Source: Actinomadura graeca
Lineage (GTDB): Bacteria; Actinomycetota; Actinomycetes; Streptosporangiales; Streptosporangiaceae
Direction of reading: 5' to 3'
NCBI RefSeq assembly: GCF_019175365.1
Contig: NZ_CP059572.1
Location: forward strand, 8,719,501-8,783,500
DNA: 64,000 nt
A model generated the notes under the pieces. It had not been told where the DNA came from and did not search any database. It saw only the letters and a program-made list of their open reading frames with translations. The position numbers and the translations under genes are program-made. Of the stretch, positions 35,201-47,700 are shown one piece after another; the stretch's first letter is position 1, and each line of letters opens with the position of its first letter.

Positions 35201-38200
35201 CTGCGCGCCGCCGACGAGGCCGGCTGCGGAACGGTGGAGGAACTGCTCCTCCACGAGCCTTTGGCGCTCCCCGAATCGGGTTCCCTGCACGTCCAGGTGC
35301 TCGTCGGCGCCGCCGGCGCCGACGGCGGACGTGAGGCGCGGGTCTACTCCAGCCCCGACGCCGACGCGGCCGACTGGGCGTGCCACGCCACCGGAAGGCT
35401 CGCTCCGGGCCCGTCCGCGCCACCCGCCGAAGAGACGCCCGCATGGCCGCCCCCGGGTGCCGAGCCGGTCGATCTGGACGGCTTCTACGAGCGCGTGGCC
35501 GACGACGGCTACGAGTACGGCCCGGCGTTCCGCGGGCTGCGCGCGGCGTGGCGGCGCGGCCGGGACCTGTTCGGCGAGGTGACGCTCCCGGACGAGGCCG
35601 GTGACGGCGGCGGCTTCGGCGTCCATCCGGCGCTGCTGGACGCGGCGCTGCACCCGCTCCTGCTCCACGGCGCGCTCGACGGCGGGCGCCTGTGGCTCCC
35701 GTTCTCCTGGTCCGGGGTGTCGCTGCACGCCACCGGGGCCCGCACCGTCAGAGTCGCCCTCTCACCACACGGTGAGCACCCCGACCAGGGGGTGCGGGTC
35801 GCGCTCGCCGACACGGCGGGCGCGCCGGTGCTCACCGTGGAGTCGGTGGTGTTCCGCCCGGCGGACGCCGAGCGGCTGCGGCGCGTCCCTGACGGCCTGT
35901 TCACGCTGGAGTGGACGCCGCTGCCGGAGCCCGCGGCCCTCCCGGCGGACGTACCGGACGTCGCCGTCGAGCACGTGGACACGGACGGCGGCGGTGGCCC
36001 GGAGGCGTCGGAACGGGTCCTCGCCGTGCTCCAGGACCGGCTGTCGGAGGACCGGCCCGCCGGATCCCGGCTGGCGCTGGTGACCCGGGGCGCCGTCGCG
36101 TCCGACATCCCCGACCTCGGCGGCGCCGGGGTGTGGGGCCTGGTGCGAAGCGCCCAGTCGGAGAACCCGGGCCGGTTCATCCTGCTGGACGTCGAGGACG
36201 ACCGCGACATCCCCCTCGGGCTGCGATGGTCGGTGGCCGCGGACGAGCCACAGGTCGCCGTCCGCGGCGGCCGCGTCCTCGTCCCGCGCTGGACCCGCGC
36301 GGCGGCCTCGCGGGAGCTGTCGGCCCCGGCCGGGGAGCGCGCGTGGCGCGTGGCCGCCGGGACGGACGCGACCCTTGAGGCCGTCAGCGTGGTGCCGTGC
36401 CCGGAGGCGCTGGAACCCCTCGGCCCCGGCCAGGTGCGCGTCGCGGTGCACGCCGCCGGGATCAACTTCCGGGACACGCTCATCGCGCTCGGCATGTACC
36501 CGGACGCGGAGGCGCCCATCGGCAACGAGGGCGCCGGGGTGGTCCTCGAAGCCGGGCCCGGCGTCACCGGCCTTGTGCCGGGCGACCGTGTCATGGGCGT
36601 GTTCGACGGCGCATTCGGCCCGGTCGCGATCGCCGACGCGCGGACGCTGGCCCAGATCCCGGACGGCTGGGACGCCCGGCAGGCGGCGACGGTCCCGGTC
36701 GCCTACCTGACCGCCTGGTACGCCCTCGCGGAGCTGGGTGGTCTGCGTGCCGGTGAGTCGGTGCTGGTGCATGCGGCGACCGGTGGTGTGGGGATGGCGG
36801 CGGTGCGGATCGCCCGGTATCTGGGGGCGGAGGTGTATGCGACGGCGGGTCCTGGCAAGCAGGGCGTGCTGGAGGAGATGGGCATCGACGCCGCGCACCG
36901 TGCGTCGTCGCGGGATCTGGATTTCGAGGGCGGGTTCCGTGCTGCGACGGGCGGGCGTGGTGTGGATGTGGTGCTGAACAGCCTGGCGGGTGAGTTCACC
37001 GATGCGTCGTTGCGGCTGCTGGCGGACGGCGGCCGGTTCGTCGAGATGGGCAAGACCGACCTGCGCGACCCGGCGCGGATCGCCGCGGACCACCCCGGGG
37101 TCTCCTACACGGCGTTCGATCTGCTCGCCGACGCCGGGCCCGACCGGATCGCCGCGACTTTCGCGACGCTCTCGGGCCTGTTCGCCGACGGGACGCTGGG
37201 GCCGCTGCCGCTGCGGGCGTGGCCGCTCGGCCGGGCGCGGGACGCGCTGCGGCTCATGAGCCGGGCCGGGCACACCGGCAAGCTCGTCCTGGACGTGCCC
37301 GCGCCGCTGGACCCCGGCGGCACCGTCCTCATCACCGGCGGCACCGGGACGATCGGCGCGGCCGTGGCCGAGCACCTGGTGCGGACGCGGCAGGTCACGC
37401 GCCTGGTCCTGGCGGGACGCCGGGGACCGGACGCCCCGGGCGCGGCGGAACTGGCCGCGCGGCTGGCCGGCCTCGGCGCCGAGGCCAGGATCGTCGCCGC
37501 GGACGTCTCCGACGGGGACGCTGTGCGGGACCTGGTCGCCGGGATCGATCCGGCGCACCCGCTCACCGGCGTCGTCCACGCCGCCGGGACCCTCGACGAC
37601 GCGCTGGTCACCTCGGCGGGACCGGGCTGGCTGCCGCGGGTGTGGGCCGGCAAGGCCGGCGCGGCGCGGCACCTGCACGAGGCGACGGCCGGTATGCGGC
37701 TCGGCCTGTTCGTGCTCTTCTCCTCGTTCGCCTCCACGCTCGGCACGCCCGGGCAGGGCAACTACGCGGCGGCCAACGCCTACCTCGACGCCCTCGCGGC
37801 CCGCCGCCGCGCCGCCGGGCTGCCGGGGCTGGCGCTGGCGTGGGGCCTGTGGGCGGACGGCAGCGGCCTGACCGGGAACCTGGCCGGCACCGACCTGGCG
37901 CGCATCGGCCGCTACGGCATCGGCCCCACGCCCGCCGGGGAGGGGCTGGCGCTGCTGGAGGCCGCGCGCCGCCACGGGGACCCCGCGCTGCTCGCCCTGA
38001 CGTTCGACGCCCGGGCGCTGGCGGGCCGTCCCCCGCGGACCTGCCCGTGCCGCTGCGCGCCCTGGCCGCCCCCGGCGGCCGCGCCGTCCGCCGGGCGGCT
38101 GACACGGCCGCCGCGGGCGCGGCGGGCGGCGGTCCCGGCGACTGGGCCGCGCGGCTCTCCGGCATGGCCCCGCCCGGCCGGCGCAGGGCGCTGCTCGACC

Positions 38201-38694
38201 TCGTCCGCACGCACGCCGCCGCCGTGCTCGGCCACGCCGACCCCGCGAGGGTGGGCGCCGGAGCCTCGTTCAAGGAACTCGGCTTCGACTCCCTCACCGG
38301 CGTCGAGCTGCGCAACAGGCTCGCCGCCGCCACCGGCCTGCGGCTGCACGCGGCGCTCGTCTTCGACCACCCCGACGCCTCCCTGCTCGCCGGGCACCTG
38401 CTGGAGCAGCTCGCGCCCGGCGGCGAGGCGGCCCCGGCCGCGGACGCCACCGTCCCGGTCCTGGACGACCTGGCCCGCCTGGAGAACACCCTCACCGACG
38501 CCGCGCGTCCGGACAGGGGCCTGGACGCCGACGTGGTCACGGCGCGGCTGGAGGCGCTGCTGGCCCGGTGGAAGGCGGCGCGCGCACCGTCCGCCGACGG
38601 CGTGGACGACGCCATGGACGACGCCGCGGACCGGCTGCGCACGGCCGACGCGGGCCAGATCCTCGACTTCATCGACAACGAGCTGGGCGTGTGA
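32270..38694 (+). CDS. Type I PKS gene 2: module 2 KS-AT-DH-ER-KR-ACP, frameshifted before the ACP
   Basis: A fully reducing methylmalonyl module of about 2141 residues if one base is restored. N-terminal docking coiled coil ([10 protein letters not shown]). KS with Cys206. AT with GHSQGE and YASH (methylmalonyl). DH with [10 protein letters not shown] (His960) and DAALH. ER at about 1360-1675, with GMYP (the Tyr linked to 2S-methyl in erythromycin ER4) and [14 protein letters not shown] at about 1681-1900 with GGTGTIG, LDD (B-type), Ser and Tyr in NYAAAN. The reading frame then breaks at the C run 38030-38034; the ACP (Ser codon 38290) and docking tail FIDNELGV continue in the frame one base back. 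Read literally, the first frame runs on as nonsense to 39307. A missing C in the run restores [14 protein letters not shown]. Either a sequence error or a real lesion. Confidence 0.88.
36734..37085 (+). repeat. 352-bp ER block of module 2, copied in module 4 (48553-48904)
   Basis: By eye the two stretches differ at one base (Ala versus Gly codon in the segment R-A/G-A-T-G-G). They code the NADPH-binding core of the two ER domains. Codons such as GGT, CGT and TAT set the block apart from the flanks on both sides. Confidence 0.9.
38030..38034 (+). other. Frameshift site: C5 run at the KR-ACP linker of module 2
   Basis: Upstream of the run, protein similarity follows one frame (through [11 protein letters not shown]). 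Downstream it follows the frame one base back ([14 protein letters not shown], then ACP). Six C instead of five would give one continuous gene of a length divisible by three. Confidence 0.85.
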
Positions 38695-38700
38695 TCGCGG

Positions 38701-41700
38701 ATGGGCAACGAGACGGTCAACGAAGAGACGCTGGTCGACTACCTGCGGCGTGTCACCGCCGACCTGCACGACACCCGGCGGCGGCTGCGCGAGGCCGAGG
38801 AGCGGCACGCCGAGCCGGTGGCCGTGGTGGAGATGGCGTGCCGGTTCCCGGGCGGCGTCCGCACCCCGGAGGACCTGTGGGACCTCGTGGACTCCGGCGG
38901 CGACGCGATGGGCCCGTTCCCCGGCGACCGCGGCTGGGACCTGGACCGCCTGTTCCACCCCGACCCCGCCCACCCCGGCACCAGCGTGGCCCGTGAGGGC
39001 GGCTTCCTGTACGACGCGGACCTGTTCGACCCCGAGTTCTTCGGGATCAGCCCCCGCGAGACCCGGGTGCTCGACCCCCAGCAGCGCCTGCTGCTGGAGG
39101 TGGCGTGGGAGCTGCTGGAACGGGCGGGCATCGACCCCGTCACGCTCAAGGGCAGCCGGACCGGCGTGTACGCCGGGGCCGCCCTCCCCGGCTTCGGCAC
39201 CCCCCACGCCGACCGGGCCGCCGAGGGCCACCTGGTCACCGGTAACGCGCCCAGCGTCCTGTCCGGCCGCCTGTCGTACACGCTCGGGCTGGAGGGCCCG
39301 GCCGTGACGATCGACACGGCGTGCTCGTCGTCGCTGGCGGCGATCCACCTCGCGTGCCACGCGCTGCGGCAGGGCGAGTGCACGCTGGCGCTCGCGGGCG
39401 GCGTGACCGTGATGGCCGTCCCGAACGTGTTCACCGAGTTCTCCCGCCAGCGCGGCCTCGCGCCCGACGGGCGGTGCAAGGCGTTCTCCGCGTCCGCCGA
39501 CGGCACCGGCTTCTCCGAGGGCGTCGGCCTGGTGCTGCTGGAGCGCCTGTCGGACGCGCGCCGCAACGGGCACCGGGTGCTGGCGGTCGTCCGCGGCTCG
39601 GCGCTCAACCAGGACGGCGCGAGCAACGGCCTCACCGCGCCCAGCGGGGCGTCGCAGCGGCGCGTGATCCGCCAGGCCCTCGACGCGGCGCGGCTGTCGC
39701 CGTCCGACGTGGACGCCGTGGAGGCGCACGGCACCGGCACCCGGCTGGGCGACCCGATCGAGGCGCGGGCGCTGCTGGACGTCTACGGCGCGGACCGCGC
39801 GCCCGGCCGGCCGCTGTGGCTGGGGTCGGTCAAGTCGAACATCGGGCACACCCAGGGCGCCGCGGGCGTGGCCGGCCTGATGAAGATGGTCATGGCGATG
39901 CGGCACGGGCGGCTGCCCGCCACCCTCCACGCCGCCGAGCCGACCCCGCACGTCGACTGGGACGCCGGGGCGGTGCGGCTGCTCACCGGCCCGGTCGCGT
40001 GGCCGCGCGGCGCCCGCCCCCGCCGGACCGGCGTGTCGTCGTTCGGCATCTCCGGCACCAACGCCCACCTGATCCTGGAGGAGCCGCCCGGCGCGGACCC
40101 CGGGGAACGGGCGGAGGAACCGGCCGCCGGGCCGGTGCCCTGGGTGCTGTCGGCGCGCACGCCCAAGGCGCTCGACGCCCAGGCCGCCGCGCTCACCGCG
40201 CATCTCGACGCGCACCCGGACCTGCCCGTCGCGGACGTCGGCTGGTCGCTCGCGAGGACCAGGACGGCGTTCGAGCACCGCGCGGTGATCCTCGGCTCCG
40301 GACGCGGGGACCTGCGCGCCGGACTGGACGCGCTGGCCGGCGGCCGCGACCATCCCGGCCTGACACGCGCCGCGGGCCCGGCGCGACCCGGCGGCACCGC
40401 GTTCATGTTCACCGGGCAGGGCAGCCAGCGACCCGGCATGGGCCGCGGGCTCCACGAGCGCTACGCGGCGTTCGCGGAGGCGTTCGACGAGGCGTGCGCG
40501 CACCTGGACCCGCTGCTCGGACGCTCCGTCCGCGACCTGGTGTTCGAGCCCGCCGACGCCGCCGACCTCGACCGGACCGGCGTGACCCAGGCCGCGCTGT
40601 TCGCGGTCGAGGTCGCGCTGTTCCGGCTGGCCGGGGCGTTCGGGCTCGTCCCCGGCCATCTCACCGGCCACTCCGTCGGCGAGATCGCCGCCGCGCACGC
40701 CGCGGGCGTGATGTCGCTGCCCGACGCGTGCGCGCTCGTCGCCGCGCGCGGGCGGCTGATGGAGGCGCTGCCGCCCGGCGGGGCGATGGCCGCCGTCCAG
40801 GCCGCCGAGGACGAGGTCGTCCCGCTGCTCGCCGAGACCGGCGGCCGCGCCTCGCTCGCCGCCGTGAACGGGCCCGCGGCCGTCGTCGTGACCGGTGACG
40901 AGGACGCCGTCGGGCAGATCGCGGACCGGCTGCGGGACCGGGGGCGCAGGACGCGGCGGCTCCGCGTCAGCCACGCCTTCCACTCCCACCTCCTGGAGCC
41001 GATGCTCGACGACTTCCGCGAGGTCGCCCGGAGCCTGTCCTACGAGGCGCCCCGCATCCCCGTCATCTCCAACCTCACCGGGCGGACGGCCGAAGCCGCG
41101 CGGCTCACCGACCCCGAGTACTGGGTGCGGCACGTCCGCGAGCCGGTGCGGTTCCACGACGGCCTGCGCGCCCTCCACGGCGAGGGCGTCGTCCGCTACC
41201 TCGAACTCGGCCCCGACCCCGTCCTCACCGCCATCGCGCAGGACGCCCTCGCGGCCGGAGAGGACGGACCCGCCCCGGACGGCGCGCCGATCTTCGCCGC
41301 CGCACTGCGGCGGGACCACGACGAGGCCCGCACCTTCCTGGCCGCCGTGGCGGCCCTGCACGTCGACGGCGCCGAGGCCGACCTCGCCGCCGCGCTGCCC
41401 GAGGGCGCCGGGATGGTCCCGCTGCCCACCTACCGGTTCCAGCGGCGCCGCTACTGGCGGCCCGTCCCGGACGGGGCCGGGGTGAACGCCTCCGGTGTCC
41501 GGCCCGCCGGCCACCCGCTGCTCCAGGCCACCGTCGAACCCGCCACGGGTGAGCTCCTGCTCACCGGCCGGTTGTCGCGGCGTGCCCACGGCTGGCTGGC
41601 CGACCACGCCGTCGCCGACGCCGTCCCCCTGCCCGGCACCGCCTTCCTGGAGGTCGCCCTGGCCGCCGCGGAGCGGGCCGGCTGCGACCTGATCGAGGAC

Positions 41701-44700
41701 CTGACGCTGGAGACGCCGCTGCCGCTGCCCGAAACCGGCGCCGCCGACATCCAGGTCGCGGTGGCGGTACCGGACGAGAACGGACGGCGCGCGGTCACGG
41801 TCTACTCCCGTCCCGCCGCCGACGGCGAATCCGGCGACGCGCCGGCCTGGCGCCGGCACGCCGCCGGGACCTTCGCCGAGACGACCGGCGCCCCCGCTCC
41901 GCAGGCGGCGCCGTCCGCCGCCTGGCCGCCGCCCGGCGCCGTGGAAATCGACGTCGAGGCCATGTACGACCGCCTCGCCGACCAGGGCTACCGCTACGGC
42001 CCCGCCTTCCGCTGCGTGCGGTCCGCGTGGCGCCTCGGGGACGAGGTCGTCATGGACGTGGCGCTCGCACCGGAGCAGCGCGAGGACGCGGCCGGGTACG
42101 GGATCCACCCGGCCCTGCTCGACGGCGCGCTCCACGTGATCGGGGAGCTGCGCGAGGACGACGACCGGACGGTGCGGCTGCCGTTCTCGTTCAGCGGCGT
42201 GCGGCTGCACGCGGCGGGCCCGTCCCGGCTGCGCGCCCGCCTCACGCCCGGCGACGCCGGGACCTTCGGGCTGGCGCTGGGCGGCGAGGACGGCGCACCG
42301 GCGCTCACCATCGACGCACTGGGCCTCCGGACGGTCTCCGCCGAGCGGTGGCGCTCCGCCCAGGCGATCACCGGCGACTCCCTCTACCGGGTGGAATGGC
42401 GGCCGCTCGCCGCGCGGGCGGGGCACGCGCCGGAGGAAGGCCCGTCCCCGGACGAGGACGACATCGAGATCCTGCGGTGCCCGCGCGGCCAAGACGACGG
42501 CGGCGTGCCCGCGCAGGCGCGCGCCGCCCTCCACCGGACGCTCGCCCTCCTCCAGGACCGGCTGTCCGGTGAGCCGTCCGGCGGCGGGCACGGCGGCCGC
42601 TTCGCGATCGTGACCGCGGGAGCGGTCGCCGCCGCCGACGGCGACCCGCCCGCCGACCTCGCCACCGCGCCCATCTGGGGCCTGGTGCGCGCCGCGCAGG
42701 CCGAGCACCCCGGCCGGATCCTCCTCGTCGACACCGACGAGGACGACGTCCCCCGCGACGTCCTGCGGGACCTCGTCACCGAGGCCGAGCCACAGGCCGT
42801 GGTGCGCGGCGGGACCGTCCTCGTGCCGAGACTGGTGCGCGTGCCCGCGGAGGCCGACACCGCTGCGCCCGCGCTGGACCCGGACGGCACCGTCCTCATC
42901 GTCGGCGGCACCGGGGCGCTCGGCCGCCTCGTCGCCCGGCACCTCGTGGCGCGGCACGGCGCGCGGCACCTGCTGCTGACCGGCCGCCGAGGCGGCGACC
43001 CCGGCCTGGACGACCTGGACGCCGACGTCCGTGTCGCCGCCTGCGACGTCACCGACCCCGGCGCGCTGGAGGCGCTCCTCGCCTCCGTTCCCGACGAGCA
43101 CCCCCTGACCGCCGTCGTCCACGCCGCCGGGATCATCGACGACGGCGTGGTCACCGCGCTGACCCCCGGGCGGCTCGACGCCGTCCTGGCGTCCAAGCTG
43201 GACGGGGCCTGGAACCTGCACCGGCTGACCCGCGACCACGACCTCGCGGCGTTCGTGCTGTTCTCCTCCGCCGTGTCCGTCTTCGGCGGTGGCGGCCAGG
43301 GCAACTACGCGGCGGCCAACACCTTTCTCAACACCTTGGCCGAGCACCGCCGCGCCGCGGGCCTCCCGGGCACCGCGCTCGCCTGGGGCCTGTGGGAGAC
43401 GTCCGGCGGCATGGCCGCCGGGCTGGAGGACGCCGACCTGGCCCGGATCACCCGCTCCGGCGTCGCCGCGCTCCCGGACCAGGAGGCGCTCGCCCTCCTC
43501 GACGCCGCGCTCACCGGCCCGCACCCCGTCCTCGTGCCCGTCCGGCTCGACCGCGCCTCGCTGCGCGAGCAAGCCGCCGCGGGCACATTGCCCCCGGTGC
43601 TGCGCGGCCAGGTCCGCACCCCCGCGCGCGGCCCCGCCGCCACGTCGCTGCCCGGACGCCTCGCCGGGCTGCCCCCCGCCGAGCAGGACCGGATCATCGG
43701 CGGAGTCGTGCGCGACCAGGTCGCCACCGTCCTCGCGCACCCCGAACCGGAGACCCTCGACCTGGCACGCGCGTTCAACGACCTCGGATTCGACTCGCTG
43801 ACCGCACTGGAACTGCGCAACAGGCTCAACGCGGCGACCGGGGTCAGCCTGCCCAGTACGGTCGTCTTCGACCACCCCACCCCCGGTGCCCTCATCCGGC
43901 TCCTGCGCACCCGCCTCACCGGCGAGGCCGCGGCCCGGCCGTCCCCGGCCGTGGCGCGCACCGCGGCCGACGCCGACGAGCCGATCGCGATCATCGGGAT
44001 GGCCTGCCGTTATCCGGGCGGTGTCGCCTCGCCCGAGGACCTGTGGGAGCTCGTCGCCTCGGGACGGGACGCGATAGGCGGGTTCCCCGCGGGCCGCGGC
44101 TGGGACCTGGCCGGCCTCTACGACCCCGACCCCGAAAGGGAAGGCCACAGTTACACCCGCGAAGGCGGTTTCCTGTACGACGCCGACCGGTTCGATGCGG
44201 AATTCTTCGGGATCAGCCCGCGCGAGGCGCTGGCGATGGATCCGCAGCAGCGGCTGCTGCTGGAGACCGCCTGGCAGGCGTTCGAACGCGCGGGTATCGA
44301 CCCCGCGGACCTCCGCGGCACCCCCACCGCGGTGATCACCGGCGTCATGTACGACGACTACGGCTCCCGCTTCCTCGGCCGCATCCCCAAGGGCGTCGAG
44401 GGCCGGCTCATGCCCGGCAGCACGCCCAGCGTCGCGTCCGGCCGCGTGGCGTACACGTTCGGTCTGGAGGGTCCGGCGTTGACGGTGGACACGGCGTGTT
44501 CGTCGTCGCTGGTGGCGATCCATCTGGCGTGCCGGTCGCTGCGGCAGGGCGAATCCACCCTCGCCCTCGCGGGCGGCGTGACCGTCATGTCCACCCCCAA
44601 CACCTTCGTGGAGTTCTCGCGTCAGGGCGGGTTGGCGGTGGATGGGCGGTGCAAGGCGTTCGCGGCGGGTGCGGATGGGACGGGGTGGTCGGAGGGTGTG

Positions 44701-47700
44701 GGTCTGGTGTTGCTGGAGCGGTTGTCGGACGCGCGTCGCAACGGTCATCGGGTGCTGGCGGTCGTCCGCGGCTCGGCGGTGAACCAGGACGGCGCGAGCA
44801 ACGGCCTCACGGCCCCGAACGGACTCGCTCAGGGACGCGTGATCGGCGCCGCACTGGCCGCCGCGGGCCTGCCGCCCAGCGAGGTGGACGCGGTGGAGGC
44901 CCATGGGACGGGGACGAGGCTGGGCGACCCGATCGAGGCGCAGGCGTTGCTGGCGGCCTATGGACAGGGCCGCGGGGATGGTGGCCCGTTGTGGCTGGGG
45001 TCGGTGAAGTCCAACATCGGGCATGCGCAGGCTGCTGCGGGTGTGGCGGGTGTGATCAAGATGGTGATGGCGATGCGGCACGGGACGCTGCCTGCGTCGT
45101 TGCACATCGATGAGCCGTCTCCGCATGTGGATTGGAACGCGGGTGCGGTGCGGCTGCTGACAGAGCCCGTGGAGTGGCGCGGGGACGGTCGTCCCCGCCG
45201 CGCGGGCGTCTCCTCGTTCGGCTTCTCAGGGACCAACGCCCACGTGATCATCGAGCAGCCCGCCGAGGAGGCCCCCTCACCGGAGCCCTCCGTCCCCGAA
45301 CCCGCCGAGGGCGTCATGCCCTGGGTCCTCACGGCGCGCAGCGACGAGGCACTGCGCGACCAGGCAAGACGCCTGGGCGACTACGTCGACGGCGCCGACG
45401 ACGTCACGGCCGCCCAGATCGGGTGGTCGTTGGTGTCGGCGCGTTCGGTGTTTGAGCATCGTGCGGTGGTGGTGGGTGGGTGGGATGTGTTGTGCGGGGG
45501 TGTTGCTGGGTTGGGTGGGGGTGGTGTGGGGGGTTCGGTGGTGTCGGGTCGTGTGCTGGCCGGTGCCGGTGCCGGTGCCGGTGCCGGTGCCGGTGGTGGT
45601 GGTGGTGTGGTGTTGGTGTTTGGGGGTCAGGGTTCGCAGTGGGTGGGGATGGGTGCGGGGTTGCTGGGGTCGTCGGCGGTGTTTGCGGGGCGTGTGGGTG
45701 AGTGTGAGCGGGCGTTGGCGCCGTACGTGGATTGGTCGTTGTCGGAGGTGTTGCGGGGTGGGGTGAGTGCGGCCGATCTGGGGCGGGTGGATGTGGTGCA
45801 GCCGGTGTTGTGGGCGGTGATGGTGTCGTTGGCTGCGGTGTGGGAGGGGTTCGGGGTGCGGCCTGCGGCGGTGGTGGGTCACAGCCAGGGTGAGATCGCC
45901 GCGGCGTGCGTGGCGGGCGCATTGTCCCTGGAGGACGCCGCCCGTGTGGTGGCTGTTCGCAGCAAGGCTTTGCGGCGGTTGTCGGGCCGGGGCGCGATGG
46001 CGTCGCTCGGGGTCTCGCGGGAAGAGGCCACTGCGCTGATCTCCCGGCTGGGCGACCGCGCGGACGGTGTGGTGGTCGCCGGGATCAACGGGCCGTCGTC
46101 GACGGTGGTGTCGGGGCCGCCGGATGAGGTGCGGTCGGTGGTGGCGGCTGTGCGTGGCGGGGGGTGGCGGGCGCGGCTGGTGGATGTGGATTATGCCTCG
46201 CATGGTCCGCAGGTGGATGAGATCACCGGTGGGCTGCTGCGGGACCTGGGCGGGATCCGGCCTTTGCCAACCGGTGTGGGGTTTGTGTCGTCGGTTACCG
46301 GTGGCCGTTTTGATCCCGGTGGTTTGGATGCGGGTTATTGGGTGAGCAACCTTCGCGAGCCGGTTCGGTTCGCCGAGGCGATCGAGGCTCTGCTGGCCGA
46401 GGGGCACCGGGTGTTCATTGAATCCAGCCCACACCCGGTGCTCACGGTCGGCATGAGCGAGTGCTTCGAGCGGGCCGGGGTGACCGCGGCCGCCGTGCCC
46501 ACGCTGCGCCGTGACGAGGGTGATCTGACCCGGGTGGGGTTGTCGCTGGCCGAGGCGTTCGTGGCGGGCGCCGATGTGGACTGGCGGCCCTGGTTCCCCG
46601 CCGGCCCGCGCCCGGAGACGGTCGATCTCCCGACCTATGCCTTCCAACGCCGGCGGTTCTGGCTCACCGGGGAGAGCGGGGCACCGGACGTCGCGGACCT
46701 CGGGCTGGACCCGACCGGCCACCCCGTCCTCGGGGCCGCCATGCGGCACGCCGACGGCGACGGGCACGTGCTCACGGGACGTGTCACGCGGCAGCGGCCG
46801 GCCTGGCTGACCGACCATGTCGTCCTCGGCAGCGTGCCGGTCCCGGGGGCGGCGCAACTCGAATGGGTGCTGCGGGCGGCGGACGAGAGCGGCTGCGCCG
46901 CCGTGGAGGAACTCGTCCTCCAGACGCCCCTGGTGGTGCCCGAGCAGGGCGGCCTGAGCGTTCAGGTGGTGGTCGGGGAGCCCGGTGAAGACGGCCGCCG
47001 CGACGTGGGCGTCTACTCGCGCGCCGCCGCGGGCTGGACGCGGCACGCGACCGGCATCCTCAGCGCGTCGCCGATCGGCGCCACACCGGACGGTAATGAT
47101 GGGGCCCCGGACTCCGCGTGGCCGCCTCCGGGAGCCGAGCCGGTCGGCGTCGACGGCTTCTACGAGCGCACCGAGGCGGCGGGCTACGGGTACGGGCCCG
47201 CGTTCCAGGGGCTCCGCGCGGTGTGGCGGGACGGCCGGGACGTGCTCGCCGAGATCGAGCTGCCCGAGCAGGTGGAGGACCGCGACGGGTACGGCGTCCA
47301 TCCGGTGCTGGTGGACGCCGCGCTGCACGCCCTGCTGCTGATCGGCCGGTTCGGCGACGGGCGGGCCTGGCTTCCGTTCACGTGGAACGGGGTGACCCTG
47401 CACGCGGTGGGGGCCACGTCGGTCCGCGTCCGGCTGTCTCCACTCGGCGAAGGACTCGACCAGGGCGTCCGGATGACCATCACCGATCCGCTCGGTGCTC
47501 CGGTGCTGGAGGTGGAGTCCGTCGTGCTCCGCCAGGCGGACGCCGAGCGGCTCAGGGCCGCCGGGGAACGCCCGGCGGACGGTCTCTACGTCGTGGAATG
47601 GACGGAGGTTCCCGCGCCCGCCGACGGTGCGGGCGTCCCGCCGGACACCCGCGGCTGGGCGGTGCTGGGCGCGGCGCCGGACGGTTGGGGCCTGACCGCC

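Noticed and set aside
32270..39307. A single long open frame that would overlap PKS gene 3 by about 600 bp
   Set aside because: After about 38030 its translation is Pro/Arg/Ser-rich and unlike any PKS domain, while the neighbouring frame gives a normal ACP and docking tail. The true 3' end is 38694 after a frameshift.
45541..45606. Repeat array that might suggest a CRISPR or minisatellite locus
   Set aside because: It is a 6-bp in-frame microsatellite coding an Ala-Gly linker. No spacers or cas genes are present.
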